NCBI GenBank assembly: GCA_029204225.1
Contig: CM055100.1
Span: 32,889,645 to 32,953,644 of the forward strand
Direction: 5' to 3'
Source of the DNA: Diphasiastrum complanatum
Taxonomy: Eukaryota; Streptophyta; Lycopodiopsida; Lycopodiales; Lycopodiaceae
Length of the DNA stretch: 64,000 nucleotides
The translations under genes and the position numbers were made by a program. Below are positions 46,150 to 57,578 of the stretch, in pieces. The notes under the pieces were generated by a model. The model was not told the DNA's origin, searched no databases, and worked only from the letters and a program-made list of their open reading frames with translations. Position 1 is the stretch's first letter, and the number at the start of each line of letters is the position of its first letter.

Positions 46150-47090
46150 TCTGATTCTTCTCTCAGCTACGCCATTGGACTGAGGTGAGTAGCTAGTTGT
46201 GTATTGCTGATGTATTCCATTGACCTTGTAGAGGTCCTTGAATTTGGTGGAGATGAATTCTCCCCCTCTATCAGTATGTAGAGCCTTGATTTTTCTCTGG
46301 GTCTGATTTTTAACAGATGCCTTGAACTGCTTGAAGAACTTGAAAGCTTCGGATTTGTTCTTCAGACAATAAGTAGCAGTCCTTCGAGAGAAGCCAAATG
46401 AATGTTATAAAATAAAGGGCTCCCCCTGTGGAAGCAGTTGGCATTGGGCCACAAATGTCGCTATGTACAAGATCAAGCAAACCTTTGGAAGTATGAACTG
46501 AATCAGAATTAAAAGGACTTCTAGCATGCTTGCTGATAATACAACTTTCACATAGAGAAGTTGGTTTGCTGACAGAAGGAATATCTTGCACTAGATTCTG
46601 AGTCAACATTTGTTGAATACTATTGAAGTTTAGATGGCCTAATCTAAAATGCCAAAGCATGTCAGTTGATTCAGAAGTAGATGAATGAAGAGCTTGGCTA
46701 TTTGTCGAATAGCAGTGACTAAGCTTGTAAAAATAGCCACATCATCTACCAAAAGCTAAAACTTTCCTAGACTTATCGAGTATGGTACAGCCCTCTGTAT
46801 CAAATTCAACCCTTTGACCAAAATGAGTGATTCTACTTATACAAAGCAGATTCTTGGTAAGGTTAGGAACATGAAGAACATAGCAATTTTATATCACCTT
46901 TCCGGAACTCGACTTTGATTGTTCTTTCAGCTTTGATAGAATGCGATGAGTTGTCTCCAAGTTGCACAACTCTTGAAAGGGTGAATGGCTTGTAGCATTG
47001 GAACCAGTCTCGATGGTGAGTCATATGTTGAGTTGCTCCTGAGTCAAAGTACCAGGAGTCAATATCATGATGTTCTCCAACCTTGGTCAT
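46150..47090 (-). pseudogene. Copia protease and integrase
   Basis: The protease has WYFDSGATQHMTHH (about 47038). The pre-integrase has LWHFRLGHLNFNSIQ and CESCIISKHARSPF, then LVHSDICGPMP and FITFIWLLSKDCYL, where the first catalytic Asp region is changed. The second Asp (LHTDRGGEFIS) and GVAERR blocks follow in other frames near 46290-46170. It is broken. Confidence 0.8.
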
Positions 47091-47324
47091 AAAGGCAACT
47101 TCATCTTCCTCTTGTTGCTGGATTGAGTGACTGGTTGTAACAGTATTGGCTTGCTATTGGAACTGCTTCTTTTTCTCATTGTTGTACTTCAAAGTTCGGC
47201 AGTCCTTGATGAGATGACCAGTCCTCTTACAATATTCACAGATAGCTTCTGTCTTTGCTGAAATGATGAAGGCTCTAAAGTTGATGCTTCATTTGGTACA
47301 AGCTGCTGCATGTTGCTCATCCTG

Positions 47325-48036
47325 TCAAGATAATCTGACTGTGTAGATCTCTAACTTCTGTTTTCTTTTGGAATATGGAGCTTGAGGATCCGATCCTAAA
47401 TCCAAGGAGGATGCAGTTCTTCTGATCTCCTCTTGTAGTAGCATCGAAATTACTCTTGATAGAGCAAGATGCTCTTGAGTAGAAATTGCCATGACCCAAT
47501 TTTCATACGCATCGGGTAGACTCGATAATAGAGTCATACAGAATCTTCAATGACTGAGCCAGTTGCAGTCACTGCTCCATAAGATTTTTAAAAGTATTGA
47601 GATGACTTGAAACACTATCTGCTTCAGACATTCTCAAGGTGAAGAATTTCTTCCTCAAATGAAGTTTGGAAGTGACGTCCCTGATATCGTAAAGAGTTGC
47701 TAGGATGTCCCATGCATCCTTAGTAGTCTGAACAGCTCGTATATGGATGATTTGAGAGTTTTTGATATTGAGAGTAATCATGGCGAATGTCTTACCATCT
47801 CTCAATCTCCATTTGGTGATGATGACTGCATCACCTTCTGGCTTGGCCTCTGTGCCATCAACTATGTCCCACAGTTCTTTGGCAAGCAGAACTACTTTCA
47901 TCTTGAACTTCCAGAGATGGTAATTATCTCCATCGAGTTTGTCGATCAGAGATGAACTAGAAGATGGATCCATTCTGGTATAGAGTGAGAGATCGTTGGT
48001 AGAAACAACGATATCGGAATATTGTTGGCTGTGCAC
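47325..48036 (-). pseudogene. Copia Gag
   Basis: The 155-codon frame starts after an upstream ATG; the Gag-like part is from MDPSSSSSLIDKL. It has DGDNYHLWKFKMK, AKELWDIVDG, TTKDAWDILATLY and LHLRKKFFTLRM, the standard copia Gag blocks. The frame breaks at about 47568, and the C-terminal part continues in other frames with the zinc region degraded near 47210. Confidence 0.82.
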
Positions 48037-48097
48037 TTGCAGAATGATGTCTTGGTAAAAACAAGACGGATAACCTGCAATAGAAATTCAACAATCA

Positions 48098-48430
48098 AGT
48101 CACTCGACATCGAAGTCTCTGACTGCTTTGACAACTTCGGTCATCAACCGAAGTGTCCCCAACTTCTTTTATCGAAGTCTCCAAAGACTCTGACGACTCT
48201 AACAACTTCAGCCATCAACCAAAGTGTCCGACTTTTTGCATCAAAGTCTCCGACTTTTTGACAACTTCAGTCATCAACCAAAGTGTCCGACTTCTTCCAC
48301 AACCGAAATCTTTGCCGAATCTCCGACTTTTTGACAACTTCGTTCATTAACCGAAGTGTCCGACTTCTTCCACATCCAAAGTCTCCGACTTCTTCGACAA
48401 CTTCGTTCATCAACCGAAGTGTCGGTGACT
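48098..48430. repeat. Tandem array of about 66-bp units, each with a hairpin
   Basis: Five units each contain an inverted repeat; the best is ACTTCGGTCATCAACCGAAGT near 48134, with 8-base arms and a 5-base loop. The word GTCCGACTTCTTCCAC recurs between them. It lies upstream of the minus-strand copia Gag, where its LTR or leader is expected. Confidence 0.85.
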
Positions 48431-48906
48431 TCAACAAATGAACTGTATTTAACACCTTCAACTTTTTTTGTCTTTTTCGCGAAAAATGCGAAGAGAGAGA
48501 AAAAAAGTGAAGGTCATCTATTTTCAATGAGAAACATCTCCAGCCACTTTTAAAAAATGCGAAATGAGAGAAAATGCGATGATCTTGCCCAAGTCAGCGA
48601 TCTCGAGTCGCCTGACCGTGTATTTAATGTACAACTGTCATTTTGTCATTGTAGTTCAACTACTCCCTGAGTACAACAAAGTACTTAATTAGATGACAAA
48701 TTGGATACATAGATCCGGTGTATAAATACACCTTCATAGCACACTCTACGTGATGCTCCATCTATGAGACGAATGAACTTGAGCCTCCAAGTTACGTTGC
48801 CATGCTGGTTGTAACTCATTGTTATGCTTCAGTGTAATATAACAACAATATGCTTTTCTATTTGTGTATAACGTAGATGAATGCTCATTGTGATTTGAAT
48901 GCAGCT
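48431..48906 (+). other. LTR- or promoter-like stretch
   Basis: A plus-strand TATAAATACACC at 48720 and an AT-rich 3' side (TATAACAACAATA) look like a retroelement promoter region, but neither a partner LTR nor a primer site was found. No ORF was recognised. Confidence 0.35.
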
Positions 48907-50580
48907 ACACTACTTCAGATCAAGCCTACAAGTTGTTCGATCCCATCGAGTCAAAGATATTCACTAGTCGGGATGTCATCTTCATCGAAGATTAGTTTAT
49001 CGACCTCAAAGGAAAAGGCAGTGCCCACGTAGCCGACATGTCAGATTTTCCTGACATATTGAATTTCCCAGTTCCTTAGTCGACTATTCTTATTGAAGGT
49101 CCAAGCTCATCCACTTTTGACGAACAACATATCAACGACGAATCCGAAGATGATGATGTTGCAATTCAGCAACTACAGTATGATGAAAATGATCAACTTC
49201 CTCTATTCCCCAGAAGATCGTCAAGGACTAGCAGACCACCTATCAAGTATATCGATGAGTTTGTAGCTTACCTTGTTCACGAGCCGATGACTGTCGAAGA
49301 GGCACTCAGTCAGCCCGATTTCGATCTCTGGAAAGAAGCTATGGATAAAGAGTATTCATCTCTTATCAAGAACCAGACATGGACAGTTGTCGAATTACCT
49401 GCTAGTAGAAACGTAGTTGATTGCAGATAGATTTTCAAAGTCAAGTACAAAGCAGATGGAAGCATCGACAGAAGAAAAGCCCTGACTTGTCGCCAGAGGA
49501 TTTCTTAGGTATACAATGTGGATTACATTGAGACCTTCAGTCCAGTGGTTAAGCATTTTTCCATTCAACTTTTATTATCGATTGTTGCTGCAGTAGATTT
49601 GGAAATACATCAAATGGATGTACAGACAACATATCTCAAATGGATGTACACACAACATATCTCAATGGAATTATTGAAGTAGACATTTACATGGTGCAAT
49701 CCGAAGGTTATATTATCGAAGGTAAACACAATCATGTGTGTAAACTCCATAAGGCACTTTATGGCTTGAAGCAAACTGCTCGAGCATGGTTTCAAAGGAT
49801 CGATACTTTCCTTATTATGGCTACACACCAAGCTCTTCAGATTTGAACGTTTATTTCAAGACAGTGCAATAGTCTTTTATCATTATCATTCTATATGTGG
49901 ATGACACATTGCTCAATAGTATCGATATCATAAAAGAAGACAAGACAATGCTATCTTCTGAATTCGACATGACTGATTTGGACGAAGCTCATTTCTGCCT
50001 TGGTATTCAAATCCCCAGAGACAGAAATCAAAAGTTGATCTACATTACTCAACAGAGGTACATCTACAATATGTTAGTCAGATATAATCAAGTTAATTGC
50101 AAGTTAGCTCTCTAACCAAGTCTTAAGTTGTCAAAGGACTAGTGTCTTCAAATAATTCAAGAGAAGGAGCAGATGCGTGAGTATCCCTATCATTCAATAA
50201 TAGGATCTCTTATGTATGCAATGATCTGTACCAGGCCAGACATAGCTTTTGTAGTCAGCTCCCTAAGTTAGTATATGATTAACTCTGGTATGACACATTG
50301 GTCTTATCAGAGTCATAAAATATCTTCGAACTACTATGGACTTTTGCATTTGTTATGGAGCAGTCGACAACGACAAACTCAATTTACTCAATGGTTACAC
50401 AGATGTAAGTTGGGCAGGAGATGTAGACACTCACAAATCCACTTTTAGATTTACATTCTTCCTCAACAATGGTCCTATTACTTGGAACAGTCACAAGCAA
50501 TCTTCGATAACTCTATCTTCTATAGAATCAGAGTATATCGGGTTTGCATATTGGATATCTTCAGTTGGAGTTGGTTCTAT
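48907..50580 (+). pseudogene. Copia fragment: integrase tail, RT and RNase H
   Basis: It begins in the integrase C-terminal region (AYKLFDPIESKIF, SRDVIFIED near 48980), then an acidic linker, RT start (MDKEYSSLIKNQTWTVVEL near 49338), MDVHTTYLNG, LYGLKQTARAWFQ (49760), YVDDTLL (49890) and LGIQIPRD, then RNase H with YTDVSWAGDVDTHKS (50395) and LSSIESEYIGFAY. A 26-bp tandem duplication at about 49612-49664 and many stops disrupt it. Both ends are truncated; it faces away from the minus-strand copia on its left. Confidence 0.83.
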
Positions 50581-50823
50581 AGGTGGCTGAGCATTTGTTG
50601 CTGCTCTTGATTATAGGTGGTGAGGTTATGGATCTGTTGTTGTTGTTGAGCAAATTCAGCCACCAACCTTTCATTTTCCTGCTGAAGTTGTAAAATGGCG
50701 CCATCATCGACCTGCCTTACTGCTTGTTGTCTTGAAAAAGTGCCGTAGATGTTGTATTGAAGCTCATTCACCAACCATACCATCTTCTGGGCAGTTAGTG
50801 GTAATTGTTCCCATAGGCCGATG

Positions 50824-51162
50824 TCAGGGAAGGACCTGCTGATAATTAGGATAAGGCATAGGGTAAGGGAAAAGATCTAGAAATTGTGGGGAAGAGGGAT
50901 CTGGAGAATAGGAGGGTGGAGGGGATTGGGGTTTCAGAGGAGGCAATTGTGGATTTAGAGGAGGGGATTGTGGATTGAGAGGAGGTGAAGTTGGAGGTGT
51001 TGGAAGTTTCGGGGGAGAGGAAACACGTGAAGGAGAAGAATGAGTAGAAATGGATGGAATATGGGTGAGTAACTGTAGAGCAAAATCATCTACGTTGACC
51101 GAGGAGTCAAGTAGAGGGAATGTATTTACAAGAGAGGAATTTTTTTGGAATAGTGGAGTCAA
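50824..51162 (-). pseudogene. Proline-rich repeat region of unknown protein
   Basis: The 112-codon frame contains SSPPKLPTPPTSPPLNPQ and repeated PPLNPQ/PPLKPQ units from 9-codon repeats. No domain is recognised. Copy 2 (61650-61960) has the same repeats. It could be a Gag-like disordered region. Confidence 0.4.
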
Positions 51163-51549
51163 ATCATGTGTTAAGCATGAAGGAAGGGGTGGAAGTGGTA
51201 ACGAGTGAGGTAGCTAGTGGTTGAGATAGGGAAATGGTAGGAAGAGGAGATGGTGTCAGCACTGCTAAAGCTCCCTGAGTGGGTTGGACCCCTCTAGAGC
51301 CAGATGCTCCTACATCCCCAGAGCTACCGCTTGTCATCTTGCTGCAGTCTGTTGGAGGAGGGCTTCCTATTGTGCTAGTACCTCCTTTGGGACCTGAGAA
51401 GGTTTAAGTCTCCCGTCTGATTCAACATATTCGGCTCCTATGTCACTGGATAAAATATCTGAACTGATGTCAGCATCACAACTGACCATCTTGTCTTTCT
51501 GTTTCTTGGTGGGTGGTGTCGGTGTGGTAACTGCTACTTGTGGGCTGGC

Positions 51550-51905
51550 TCACTTTCTGGTTCTAGGGAACAATGTCTCGAGGTCCTTGAGAGCGACGGT
51601 TGTCTTGAACCCCATGTGTTGCTGGACTATCATCTGCAGAAGATAAACACATTTAGTGGTAGCCTTACGTTGTTTGAGATCCAAGTAGAGTTTTTTAGCG
51701 ATCTTTTCTGCCCACTTAAAGATGTGAGTGGAGTCGTTTAGTGTCATGGTCAATGCAAAGAGGTCGCTTGGTGGAATGCGATCCATGCGGACTATGTGTA
51801 CCTCAGTCAGGATCAGAAGAATTTCTGCGGCAGTTCGTAGCTTGGGATCTTGAATGAGTTTCATGGTGATGCCATTGTGGGTGTGAGCGATGGTTTTGTC
51901 GACGT
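51550..51905 (-). pseudogene. Unassigned conserved ORF, copy 1
   Basis: The frame reads LRTAAEILLILTEVHIVRMD, then PPSDLFALTMTLND and a Lys-rich helix (WAEKIAKKLYLDLKQRK), and ends with a basic stretch. A homologous frame is present in copy 2 at 62549-62151, lacking about 20 residues in the middle. I do not recognise the family; Gag-like or plant mobile-element proteins are candidates. It directly follows the gypsy RT relic, an order not typical of gypsy. Confidence 0.4.
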
Positions 51906-52146
51906 TGAGCAAGAAAGTAATCAGGAGCCCAAAAGATAGGTGCATTGGTAAGGGCTTCTTTGAGTTGATTGAATGCGACGCGTTGTTTATCAGTCCATTT
52001 GGGGACAACAACTACTTTTTAGATTAATCGTGCTTTATTAGCGAAGTCGAAATTAAAGCACCGATAATAGTTGGCGTGGCCAAAGAAAGAATACGCTTCG
52101 CGGATGGTATGTGGTTCCAGTAGATTTTGAATGATGAGAATCTTTT

Positions 52147-52970
52147 TGTAGGAAAAATAGTGATTATTCTTCCTTAGAGAACATGATGCAAGTTTGAATA
52201 AATCAAAGTAATATTGGTGTCTTCAATAGGGATTGTATATGATCTATGTATTAGTAGAACAACATTAGTTCTGATTGAATATGCGTGCAAAAATTATGTG
52301 CAGAAGTAAGAGACATCTTTAAACAATTTAGACAATAAGAAACTATTAGTCAAAAACAATTTTTTATAACTCTGAATCTGAATCATCAATATACATCTCT
52401 TGTTGTCTTATCTCGCTATTGTGTCTCTGATTGAGTGAGTTAGTTACAATGAGTAGTGCACATGTATTTATATTGCTACAGGATAGGTCTTTTTGGCCTT
52501 TTATTTATAGGTCTTTGGCCTTTCAATGTTGTAACAGTAGATATCTAACCGTTTACAACGGTTGATATTCAAATAGACACTTTGTTTTCAGGGTCGAATA
52601 AATTCTTTTCGCGAATTATTTGCGACAGTCTATCTCTTCGTCTCAGCTTCGTCTTTCACAAATTGTTCGCAACACTTGTCTCTTTGCGACATTTTTGTCT
52701 TTCGCAAATTGTTCGTGACAGATGACAATTCTTGAGCTTGAAGAAATCTAGAATATTTTGCGAACTTTCAAGATAGTTTCGCGATAGGTGAGCTTCTACA
52801 GGTAACTTTTTTGCGAATCTTTCGAGTTGATTGCAAGACAAAGTTCGCGAATCCTTCGAGGTTGATCACGAATAAAAATGTTTTGAGTTCGTGTTTGTTT
52901 CTTATCCTTTGTCAAGTAAATTGTGCGCTTTGTTACTAGAATCAAGATCTGTTTGATCAGTTGTTCAACA
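52147..52970 (-). repeat. 3' LTR of copia F
   Basis: 824 bp; on the minus strand TGTTGAAC to CCTACA. It contains TATAAATA (complement of 52464-52471) and many TTCGCGAA/TTCGCAAA words between 52605 and 52860. Confidence 0.92.
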
Positions 52971-52987
52971 GCTCCCTCTCAAAGTGG
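52971..52987 (-). promoter_or_regulatory. Polypurine tract of copia F
   Basis: The complement reads CCACTTTGAGAGGGAGC directly before the 3' LTR. Confidence 0.8.
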
Positions 52988-53015
52988 ACAGTTGGATTAA
53001 CCCCAATCTTTTTCA

Positions 53016-54326
53016 CTATTTCTCGAACAAAGCCTTACTAAGTGGCTTTGTAAAGATATCAGCTGTCATTTCCTCTGTAGGTATGAAGACTGTCTTCAGT
53101 ATTTTCTTCTCGACTAAGTCCCAAATCACATGATATTTGATAGCTATGTGCTCTGTTTTCAAGTGAAATACAAGATCTTTCATAAGATAGATTGCTGAAG
53201 TGTTATCCATTAACAAGACATAAGATTCAAAAATAGATTCATCAAATCCTTCCAACATCTATTTAATCCAGATTAGCTCGTTTGCCATCTTGACTGCTGC
53301 TACATATTCCGCTTGACAGGAAGATTGAGCTACTATTGTTTGCTTCTTGCTTATCCAGAGTATGGCTGCGCCAGATGCTAGAGTACAACCTCCTGAAATA
53401 CTTTTGCTATCATCCTTCATGGATGCCCAACTTGCGTCACTGTAAGATTCGATGCGAAATCCAACTTCCTTCAAATAACACAGTCCATAGTCTTTCGTTT
53501 CCTGGAGATATTGTAGTACTCTCTTTGCCAACTTCCAATGCAACGATTCTAGGTTCTGATTATATTGGCTCAGCCTATATACTACAAATGCTATATCAGG
53601 TTTGGTGTTGTCTGCTAGATATAACAATGATCCAATCAGCCTACAATAGGGTGTTTTGGCCATTCGTTCCTCTTCGTCGAGAGTCTGCGGACAATCTGCC
53701 TTACTCAGTATTGTTCTAGGTATCATGGGAGTATGCACACCTTTGCATTCGAGCATGTTGAAGTCTTCAATGATCTTTTGAGTGTACTTTTGTTGGTGAA
53801 GATACAACTTACCACCTTCAAAGTCTCTTTGGATCTGCAAGCCTAGATAGATTTTAGCTTCTCCTAGGTTAACGATCTCAAATATTTCAGAAATGTCTCT
53901 TTTGACATCTGAAATTAACTTACCTCTTCTTGAGAAGATAAGCGTGTCATCAACATAAACAACTAGAATGATTATTTCATTTTGGACATGCTTGATATAG
54001 ACATTCGATTCAGCGAATAGAGGTTCGAGGACTAAGGAACGTAGTGCTTCGTCCTTCTTTCTATACCATTGTCTAGTTGCTTGTTTCAGACCATAAATGC
54101 TTGTATTCATGTGACATCCGTATTCTGGATATTCTTGCTTTACAAAACCAAGTGGTTGATCCATGAATAAGTCTTCTTCCAATTCTACGTGCAAGAAAGC
54201 AGTCTTCTCATCCACAATATGGATTTTTAGATCATGAGCCACTACATAGGCGAATAACAAACGAATTGATATATACCACAGCGAACTTGCTGAAGTCATC
54301 AATAAACGTAATGAAGTACTCTGCAT
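53016..54326 (-). pseudogene. Copia F reverse transcriptase and RNase H
   Basis: RT: IVDEKTAFLHVELEEDLFM, YGLKQATRQWYRK and catalytic VYVDDTLIFSR (about 53950), LGLQIQRD. RNase H: YSDASWASMKDDSKS, SSCQAEYVAAVKMANE and, after an in-frame stop near 53259, TEHIAIKYHVIWDLVEKK and ADIFTKPLS. Only one stop interrupts the run, so this is among the best preserved Pol pieces. Its N terminus is fused to the integrase start by a deletion near 54265. Confidence 0.88.
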
Positions 54327-54904
54327 TACCCAACGACAATACTCTGAATGGTCCTACAAATATCTGAATGCACAATTTTCAGTACCTTAGTTGCTTTATA
54401 AACATCCTTACTGAAAGGTGTTCTAGTCATCTTGCCTTTAAGACAGGATTCGCAAGTATTTTGAATATCTCTACTTTTGATTTCGACTCCTTGAATTCTC
54501 TGACTTTTGTTGGCTTGGTACAAGGCTTCCATGTTCATGTGACATAGCCTCTTGTGCCACAGTACATCTATCAATTCTTGAGTTTGATTGACTTGTTTGA
54601 TTCTTGTTCGAATGTTCAGGTGATATAAATTTCCTTCTCTGTTGCCTTTAGCAACCAGGTTATTAGAATCTTCCTTGAACAGTTTACAAGAGTTCTTCGT
54701 GAAGGTTACTGACATGCCTATATCGACTATCTTAGCTACAGATAGAAGATCTTTATCAAGAGTAGGAACATAGAGAACTTCCTCCAAGTTCTTGTCACCC
54801 TGATTCATGTCCAACCACAATACACCAGTTCCATCACCCACATGTTTAGAACTGTCTCCAAGTATAATAAATCTTGAATAGTTTGTCTTCTTGTACTCGG
54901 ACAA
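54262..54904 (-). pseudogene. Copia F protease end and integrase start
   Basis: The frame has the protease C-terminal part (LEEVLYVPTLDKDLLSV), the pre-integrase LWHKRLCHMNMEAL and the zinc-domain CESCLKGKMTR, then VHSDICR. Just beyond, in another frame, FITFIDDFSKF is cut by the deletion that joins to RT. Catalytic integrase residues two and three are therefore absent. Confidence 0.82.
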
Positions 54905-55128
54905 TATTTGTTTCGAGGAAACAAAATGTGAGGTGACTCCCGAATCAAATACTACCTCTCAAATTGAATTAGATGAACAACATAGATCAACACTAACATA
55001 AGCTGCTGAGTTCCTTGTTGTCCTGTCTTCTGCTGCTCTGGAGCATTCTGCTTTGTCTTCGACATAGTTTGAATTTGAAGGTTCGCTTCAATTCTGCTCC
55101 TTTTTGTTTCTGGAATTCTAATAACAGT

Positions 55129-55980
55129 CTACTGTTGCATGACCCCATTTATGACAATGAATGCATTCAATCTTTGGTAACCAGCACTTTTCTTCTGTGT
55201 GACCGATCTTCTGCATCTATTGCAGATCTTCTTATCACTAGAATTCTTTTGTTGTTTTTCAGATTGTTGTTCATTTGTCTTAGACTCATTCTTCTTAGAT
55301 GACTCCCTCTTAAGCTTAGACTTCTTAGAAGATTTATTCTTTTGAGTAAATAGAGCATTTTCGGAATCACCATTATCGTCATAGTGTTCATGAGCTTCTA
55401 CTTCCTCCTTAGCTCCGTCTACTGCCTTTTGAAGTGTCATTGTCGCATCTTTCGCCAATAATGTTCGAGTTGTGTGGAATGACCTGGGTAGGGCTCGAAG
55501 AAAATAACTAAGCTGTTTTTTCTTAGAAATTATATTTTCTACACCAAAATTTTGCAAGGTAATAAACAGATCTTTAATCTTTCGCACGAATGTGTTCAGG
55601 TCTTTGTCGTCCCACTATAGGTAAGTTAATTGGTCTTCCAAGGAACATGATCTGATAACAAGATCAAGTCTCATTCTTGATTTGCAATTCTTCCCATAAA
55701 TCCTTTGCATTTGAAATTGATGTAAGATCTAACATTATATTATCATGCATTGAAGACACAATAATTGCTATAGCTTTGTCATTTTTTAGACTCCATTCTC
55801 GAAGTTCTTTGCCAAGAGTAGCTACTGGCTTCTCCTCAATTGGTTCTACCCATTTCCATAGACCTTCGCCCTACAACAAGAGTGAAGTCTTTAATTTCCA
55901 AATCAAGTAGTTTGAACCTTCTGGATCCAAAATCGTAGTGATCTTAGTTTGAATATTGATGATCGACGACATCTTCTAAT
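55129..55980 (-). pseudogene. Copia F Gag
   Basis: It starts near 55970 with MSSIINIQTK; the N-terminal blocks include WKLKTSLLL and AKDLWEELQ. From 55587 to 55129 the C-terminal half has YFLRALPRSFHTTRTLL and a Lys/Ser/Glu-rich stretch. A zinc-knuckle pair is visible but split between two frames near 55150-55220. Stops occur near 55870 and 55670. Confidence 0.78.
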
Positions 55981-56074
55981 TCTGAATAACCTCCAGATAG
56001 CGGCTTGCTGATGGATGTATGAAGAATGCTGAGAGAGATTTGAAGATAACACTGTATCAACTTTAATTCCGCTT

Positions 56075-56086
56075 GCTCTGATACCA
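56075..56086 (-). promoter_or_regulatory. Primer binding site of copia F
   Basis: The complement is TGGTATCAGAGC, one base from the 5' LTR end at 56088. Confidence 0.93.
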
Positions 56087-56087
56087 T

Positions 56088-56621
56088 TGTAGGAAAAATA
56101 GTAATTATTCTTCCACAGAGAACACGATGGAAGCTTGAATAAATCAAACTAATATCAGTGTCTTCAATCGAGATAGTATTTGATCTATGTACTAATAGAA
56201 CAGTATTAGTTTTGATTGAATATGCGTGCGAAAATTATGTGCGGAAGTAAGAGACATCTTTAGACAATTTAGACAATAAGAAGCTATTGATCAAAAATGA
56301 ATTTTTATAACTCTGAATCTGAATCATCAATATACATCTCTTGCTATCTTATCTCACTGTTGTGTCTCTCATTAAGTGAGTTAGTTACAACGAGTAGTGC
56401 ACATGTATTTATATTGCTACAGGACAGGTCTTTTGGCCTTTTATTTATATGTCTTTGGCCTTTCAATGCTGTAACAATAGATATCTAACTGTTTACAACG
56501 ATTGATATTCAAATAGACGCTTTGTTTCCAGGGTCAAATAAATTTGGTTCGCAAATAATACGCGACAATCTATCTCTTCGTCTCAGCTTCCTGTTTCGCG
56601 AATTGTTCACAACACTTGTCT
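56088..56621 (-). repeat. 5' LTR of copia F, first segment
   Basis: It matches the 3' LTR from its minus-strand 3' end (CCTACA) up to the word TGTCT at 56617-56621, where the nested chromovirus interrupts it. TATAAATA is the complement of about 56406-56413. The remainder of the LTR is at 61065-61362. Confidence 0.9.
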
Positions 56622-57103
56622 TATAACATCCCCCACCAAAGAGAGAATTGCAGTAGACGAAACCGTCCCAACCAATCCTAGACCATCCGATCTAGCCCTC
56701 GAGCAATCCAGGAGAAAGGCAAGCCACAGGAAGAGCGCTTCACAGACTGACAACATAATGGCCACAGACTTTTTTATGATCCTCATAGACACTGGTGAGG
56801 GTATATATAGAGATATAGCCAACCCACCTGCCCATGCACTGAATCCACATGGAAGTACTCTAACTGATCATGCCAAACCCCCATGCATGTCCACTGCATG
56901 TAGGTACCCTAACTCATAATAGCAAAGACCCATGCATAGACACAGTGCATGTACATCCTATCCCATACTAGGATGCAACACACATCTCTATACCGCATGC
57001 ATGCATAGCCTAAGGTCCTACTTAGCTATTACCCAAATTAGGCCTAGCCCCTACATCTAAGGTAGCCCCCTAATGGTACAAACCCCCCATTAGGGCCGTA
57101 ACA
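56622..57103 (-). repeat. 3' LTR of the nested chromovirus
   Basis: 482 bp, minus strand TGTTACGG to TTATA. It lacks about 33 bases present in the 5' LTR near 60565-60597. Confidence 0.88.
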
Positions 57104-57131
57104 TACCTCCCCACTTATTTTAGTTCTGTCC

Positions 57132-57578
57132 TCAGAACTCAAAGTCCAGAAAACTCTTTCTTAGATTACCTTCTAATTCCCAAGAATCCTCATCAGAATA
57201 TCCTTTCCAATGAACCAGATGCTCAATAACATCCCGATTTCGCAATCGCTTGGATCTTGTGTCAAGAATCTTTTCAGGTTCTAAAGGAATCCTCTCAGAT
57301 AAGTCTTCAAACAAATCTAGATTAGTACCAGAACCAATATGATCTCCCTCATGTAAACTCATCTTCAGACGACTTACATGAAACACAGGATGAGCCTTGG
57401 TTCCCTCTGGTAACTCTAATCGGTAAGCTAAAGATCCAATCTTTTTCAAGATTCTAAAAGGTCCATTGTACCTAGCAGACAGTTTGTAATGCTTCCCAGT
57501 ATGCATTACCTTAGAATCCTTCGGAATTCTAAAATACTCCCAATCTCGAACTTTAAACTCCCAGGGCGATCTTTTCAT
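57132..57578 (-). pseudogene. Integrase C-terminal domain and chromodomain
   Basis: It includes KVMHTGKHYKLSARYNGPF, LAYRLELPEGTKAHPVFHVS and the chromodomain HLVHWKGYSDEDSWE. The frame of 148 codons is open, but upstream pol is broken. It is typical of chromovirus integrases, where the chromodomain guides insertion. Confidence 0.88.

Larger units (their letters stand above)
44591..48036 (-). mobile_element. Ty1/copia element, minus strand, deleted in RT
   Basis: Gag (48036-47340), protease (47090-46863), pre-integrase and integrase (46660-46150), linker (45973-45767), the first RT block and RNase H (45193-44600) follow in order. About 0.5 kb of RT between KWIFK and the YVDD region is deleted at about 45517. 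No clean primer site was found at the expected place near 48080. Confidence 0.85.
50585..52146 (-). mobile_element. Gypsy-derived segment, tandem copy 1 (left part)
   Basis: From right to left on the minus strand: the RT connection of a gypsy element (REAYSFFGHANYYRCF, LKEALTNAPIFWAPDY, 52130-51915), then an unassigned ORF (51905-51550), a Ser/Pro region and a proline-rich repeat (51162-50824), and a Gln-rich coiled coil (50783-50585). The part from 50691 is repeated at 61493-63029. Copia element F was inserted at 52146, and the displaced remainder is at 61363-61492. Confidence 0.7.

Noticed and set aside
53336-53719. 127-codon plus-strand ORF
   Set aside because: Antisense shadow of the well-supported copia RT/RNase H frame on the minus strand.
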